Origin: Chitinophaga sp. MM2321
GTDB taxonomy: Bacteria; Bacteroidota; Bacteroidia; Chitinophagales; Chitinophagaceae
Direction of reading: 5' to 3'
Length of the DNA: 64,000 nucleotides
Assembly: GCF_964033635.1 (NCBI RefSeq)
Contig: NZ_OZ035533.1
Span: 4,464,001-4,528,000, forward strand
Shown here one piece after another: positions 62,401-64,000 of this stretch. Each line of letters opens with the position of its first letter. The first letter of the stretch is position 1. The notes beneath the pieces were generated by a model, which worked only from the letters and a program-made list of their open reading frames with translations, was not told the DNA's origin and searched no databases. Both the position numbers and the translations under genes were made by a program.

Positions 62401-63784
62401 CAATGAGGATAATGATCTGGCTGAACACAGCAGATTTGATCATGTGTCCGGAAGCGGCATTTACTTCCGTATCCATTGTTTGCTGGCTTACCCTGCCTAC
62501 ATTTCTGAAATGCCGGGAATGGGAAAACCGGTGCAGGATAGCTTCCACCACAATCACCGTTCCATCCACGATGAGGCCAAAGTCAATAGCACCAAGGCTC
62601 ATGAGGTTACCACCCACCCCGAATTTATTCATGAGGATGATGGCAAACAGCATAGATAGCGGGATTACGGAGGATACGATCAGGCCCGCGCGGATATTCC
62701 CTAAAAAGAATACCAATACAAACACCACGATCAGCGCGCCTTCTATCAGGTTTGTCTGTACCGTGTTAATGGCATTGTTCACCATTTTGGTGCGGTCCAG
62801 GAAAGGTTCTATGACCACGCCTTCGGGTAGCGACTTTTGTATTTCGGCTACTTTTTCTTTTACCCTTTTGATAACAGCAGATGAATTTTCCCCTTTCAAC
62901 ATCATTACTACAGCACCGGCTACCTCGCCTTTGTCGTTGTAGGTCATGGCGCCATAGCGGGTAGCCGCGCCCAACTGCACAGTGGCTACATCGCGGATCA
63001 GCAGGGGCATGCCGTTGGGCAGTGTTTTCACCACAATTTTTTCTATATCGGCGATGCTGCCGGTGAGTCCCTCACTACGTATATACAGTACCGTTGGGCC
63101 TTTTTCTATATAGGCACCGCCGGTGTTTTCGTTGTTCTGTTCCAATGCATCAAAAACGTCTGCAATGGTAACGTTGGCGGCTTTCAGTTGTCCGGGGATG
63201 ACGGCAATTTCATATTGCTTCAGTTCTCCGCCAAAGCTGCTCACATCCGCTACACCGGGGGTGCCCAGCAACTGTCGCCGCACAATCCAGTCCTGGATTG
63301 TGCGGAGTTCCATGGGGCCGTATTTGCCTTCATAACCGGCCAGGGGCCGCACCACATACTGGTAGATCTCTCCCAGTCCCGTGGTAACCGGCGCCATTGC
63401 CGGCGAACCAATACCGGTGGGAATTTCCTGTTGCACCTGTTGCAGGCGTTCCGCAATCTGTTGCCGCGCCCAGTAAATATCCGTTTCGTCATGAAATACA
63501 ATTGTCACCAGCGACAACCCAAACCGCGAAAAACTGCGGATCTGCTTCAGTCCGGGGATGTTGCTACAGGATTGTTCTATCGGGAAAGTGATGAGCCGTT
63601 CTACATCCGGCGCACCCAGGGAAGGTGAAACGGTGATCACCTGTACCTGGTTGTCGGTAATATCCGGTAGGGCATCAATGGGCAAACGTGTCACCTCAAA
63701 GGATCCCCAGCCAATGAGCGCCAGCACAAAAAGCCCAATGATCAGCTTATTCTTTACAGAAAAGCTAATGATCTTATTCAGCAT
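59432..63784 (-). CDS. CzcA-type heavy-metal RND pump fused to an outer membrane factor
   Basis: 1450 residues from the ATG at 63784 (MLNKIISFSVKNK, the family start). Residues 1 to about 1040 form the RND pump with twelve helices. The proton-relay helix contains DFGLIVDGTVIVVE. At the periplasmic cleft the loop MRFNELMTGARQ has E678 where CusA has a copper-binding methionine, pointing to Zn/Co/Ni-type (CzcA) rather than Cu/Ag substrates. From about 1046 a TolC/CzcC-like outer membrane factor follows (SLQQSLDLALKNNLHMQ, GLGIPIFSTGQRA). A signal-peptide-like stretch LLVLALMIPAALPAQQ lies at the junction. Confidence 0.93.
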   Translation of the reverse strand: MLNKIISFSVKNKLIIGLFVLALIGWGSFEVTRLPIDALPDITDNQVQVITVSPSLGAPDVERLITFPIEQSCSNIPGLKQIRSFSRFGLSLVTIVFHDETDIYWARQQIAERLQQVQQEIPTGIGSPAMAPVTTGLGEIYQYVVRPLAGYEGKYGPMELRTIQDWIVRRQLLGTPGVADVSSFGGELKQYEIAVIPGQLKAANVTIADVFDALEQNNENTGGAYIEKGPTVLYIRSEGLTGSIADIEKIVVKTLPNGMPLLIRDVATVQLGAATRYGAMTYNDKGEVAGAVVMMLKGENSSAVIKRVKEKVAEIQKSLPEGVVIEPFLDRTKMVNNAINTVQTNLIEGALIVVFVLVFFLGNIRAGLIVSSVIPLSMLFAIILMNKFGVGGNLMSLGAIDFGLIVDGTVIVVEAILHRFSHSRHFRNVGRVSQQTMDTEVNAASGHMIKSAVFSQIIILIVYIPILSLQGIEGKMFKPMAFTVAFAILGAFLLSITYVPMMSALFLNKKISHKRTVSDRMMIWLERRYQPALRRALTMPVRLIAGTLVLFAIALFILGRMGGEFIPELEEGDFAVETRLLTGANLHTTINATQQTAGILLKKFPEVEKVVTKIGSAEIPTDPMPLEASDMMVILKDKKEWTSASSFDELAEKMTKELSAVPGVSVGFQFPVQMRFNELMTGARQDVVCKIFGEDLDSLALYATRLGEMIKTVDGAINIYVETVTGMPQVVIKYNRDAMAQYGLNVSDINRVVNTAFAGQSAGLVYEGEKRFDMVVRLAGASRQNLSDVQNLLIPTRQGIQLPLSQVATVEEIEGPNQIQRENTRRRIITGFNVNGRDVQTIVTELQQKVAQQLKLPAGYSIVYGGAFENLTAAKQRLSVVVPVALLMIFLLLYFAFNSVKQGLLIYTAIPLSAIGGILALWARDMPFSISAGVGFIALFGVAVLNGILLVTEFNRLKKEGWTDIRRVVIHGTKSKLRAVLMTALVPSLGFIPMALSQGAGAEVQKPLATVVIGGLIISTMLTLFVLPVLYILFEKGFKHFKPAKVLLVLALMIPAALPAQQKVSLQQSLDLALKNNLHMQVSRLGEQYYRSLKKSHLDLDKTMAGFEYGKFNSISNDNRFSVSQGIEFPAVYKHQRAINEINIGISETTTRFKEVELKAQVKKVFYALVVLQQKENLLQEADSIYTAFMQKAALRFKVGDTDALEKATAENQRWQIANQLSLLRTDYDILLQQFRMLLNTPDVVVPEQDSLIYQLTVLPDTGSLAATPVITLQQQQLEQRIRENKLEKSRLLPTLNLGYNNMSIIGYQLVGTEERYYGRGDRFSSVNVGLGIPIFSTGQRARIRASNILVQQQQGELAATQQQLSTEMLTALRTYSRHRELVRTYQSVLLHNASTIINGANKRLSSGDTGYLDWVILINQALEMRNSYFTVVEQMNESAFTVEKLSGTN

Positions 63785-63874
63785 AAATCTTTCGTTATTA
63801 CTAATAGAAATAATGAGTACGCCATTGCCGGTTGACAGCAATTAACGGACAATAAAGTAAACCTGGTAAGACTG

Positions 63875-64000
63875 TTAGGCTTTGGGAGGTCTGAAAAGCG
63901 CCCTCATAGCGGGCTCGGGGAAGTAATTATCTTTCAGTACAGGATAATGAATATCCAGGCTGCGATGTTCCTGCTGTCGGATGGTAATCACCTTGGCCAG
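63875..64000 (-). CDS. Partial CDS, C-terminal 41 residues, unknown
   Basis: The reverse-strand frame enters from the window edge and stops at 63875, about 90 bases before the CzcA-type start. The visible end reads LAKVITIRQQEHRSLDIHY...FPEPAMRALFRPPKA. It is proline-rich at the tail, and I do not recognise a family. The position suggests a small gene that precedes the efflux operon; it could be co-transcribed with it. Confidence 0.55.
   Translation of the reverse strand: MAKVITIRQQEHRSLDIHYPVLKDNYFPEPAMRALFRPPKA

Overview
The window looks like a chromosome segment of a Bacteroidota bacterium close to Chitinophaga (Chitinophagaceae). The grounds are two SusC/SusD pairs, an ECF sigma/FecR/STN-SusC relay, LytTR-type two-component genes, many signal peptides ending in A|Q, and promoter -7 elements of the TAnnTTTG type. 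The genus is an inference from gene style; no rRNA is present. I saw no tRNA, rRNA, CRISPR array, transposase or phage gene.

Layout. 1-6312: 5' end of a TonB-dependent receptor, aconitase AcnA, a metallo-beta-lactamase-fold hydrolase and a ClC chloride transporter. 6424-18519: a nitrate/nitrite assimilation island with two Crp/Fnr-like regulators, the siroheme methyltransferase CobA, NirB, NirD, a shortened outer-membrane porin, a NarK-type transporter, a nitrate reductase fused to its own NAD(P)H/FAD and [2Fe-2S] modules, and a rubredoxin-tailed protein with nitrite-reductase-like repeats. A clear terminator closes it at 18549-18572. 18614-37008: a polysaccharide/glycoside locus with two putative alpha-L-rhamnosidases (GH78- and GH106-like) divergent from SusC/SusD. 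It continues with a lipoprotein beta-propeller/cytochrome c, a DUF4432 mutarotase-like protein, a cupin, a TIM-barrel epimerase-like protein, a Gfo/Idh/MocA oxidoreductase and a DUF1080 protein. These families suggest oxidative (3-keto) glycoside breakdown. 37216-38370: an MFS transporter bracketed by two related giant hairpins. 38520-49542 (minus strand): a sigma-regulated locus with GH20 hexosaminidase, ECF sigma, FecR, STN-SusC, SusD, a PKD lipoprotein and a NagX/HGSNAT-like membrane protein, probably for N-acetylhexosamine glycans. 49856-56308: TetR plus ABC1/UbiB kinase, a LytS/LytTR pair and a TonB-dependent barrel protein. 56484-64000 (minus strand): a phosphatase, a urea transporter, a CzcB-like adaptor, a CzcA-outer membrane factor fusion and the 3' end of one more gene.

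The most unusual signal is not a protein. Several intergenic gaps are filled by very long inverted repeats. Two are perfect (51 bp at 37008-37163 and 52 bp at 56309-56484), and others lie at 23723-23864, 38387-38514 and 58152-58288. The arms are built from short GGATT/GGGATTT-like units, often about 10 bp apart. One fills a convergent gap from stop codon to stop codon, and another sits between divergent genes where a terminator makes no sense. A separate composite element, a hairpin plus a conserved block of about 50 bp, occurs upstream of both the ECF sigma gene and the GH20 gene and probably co-regulates them.
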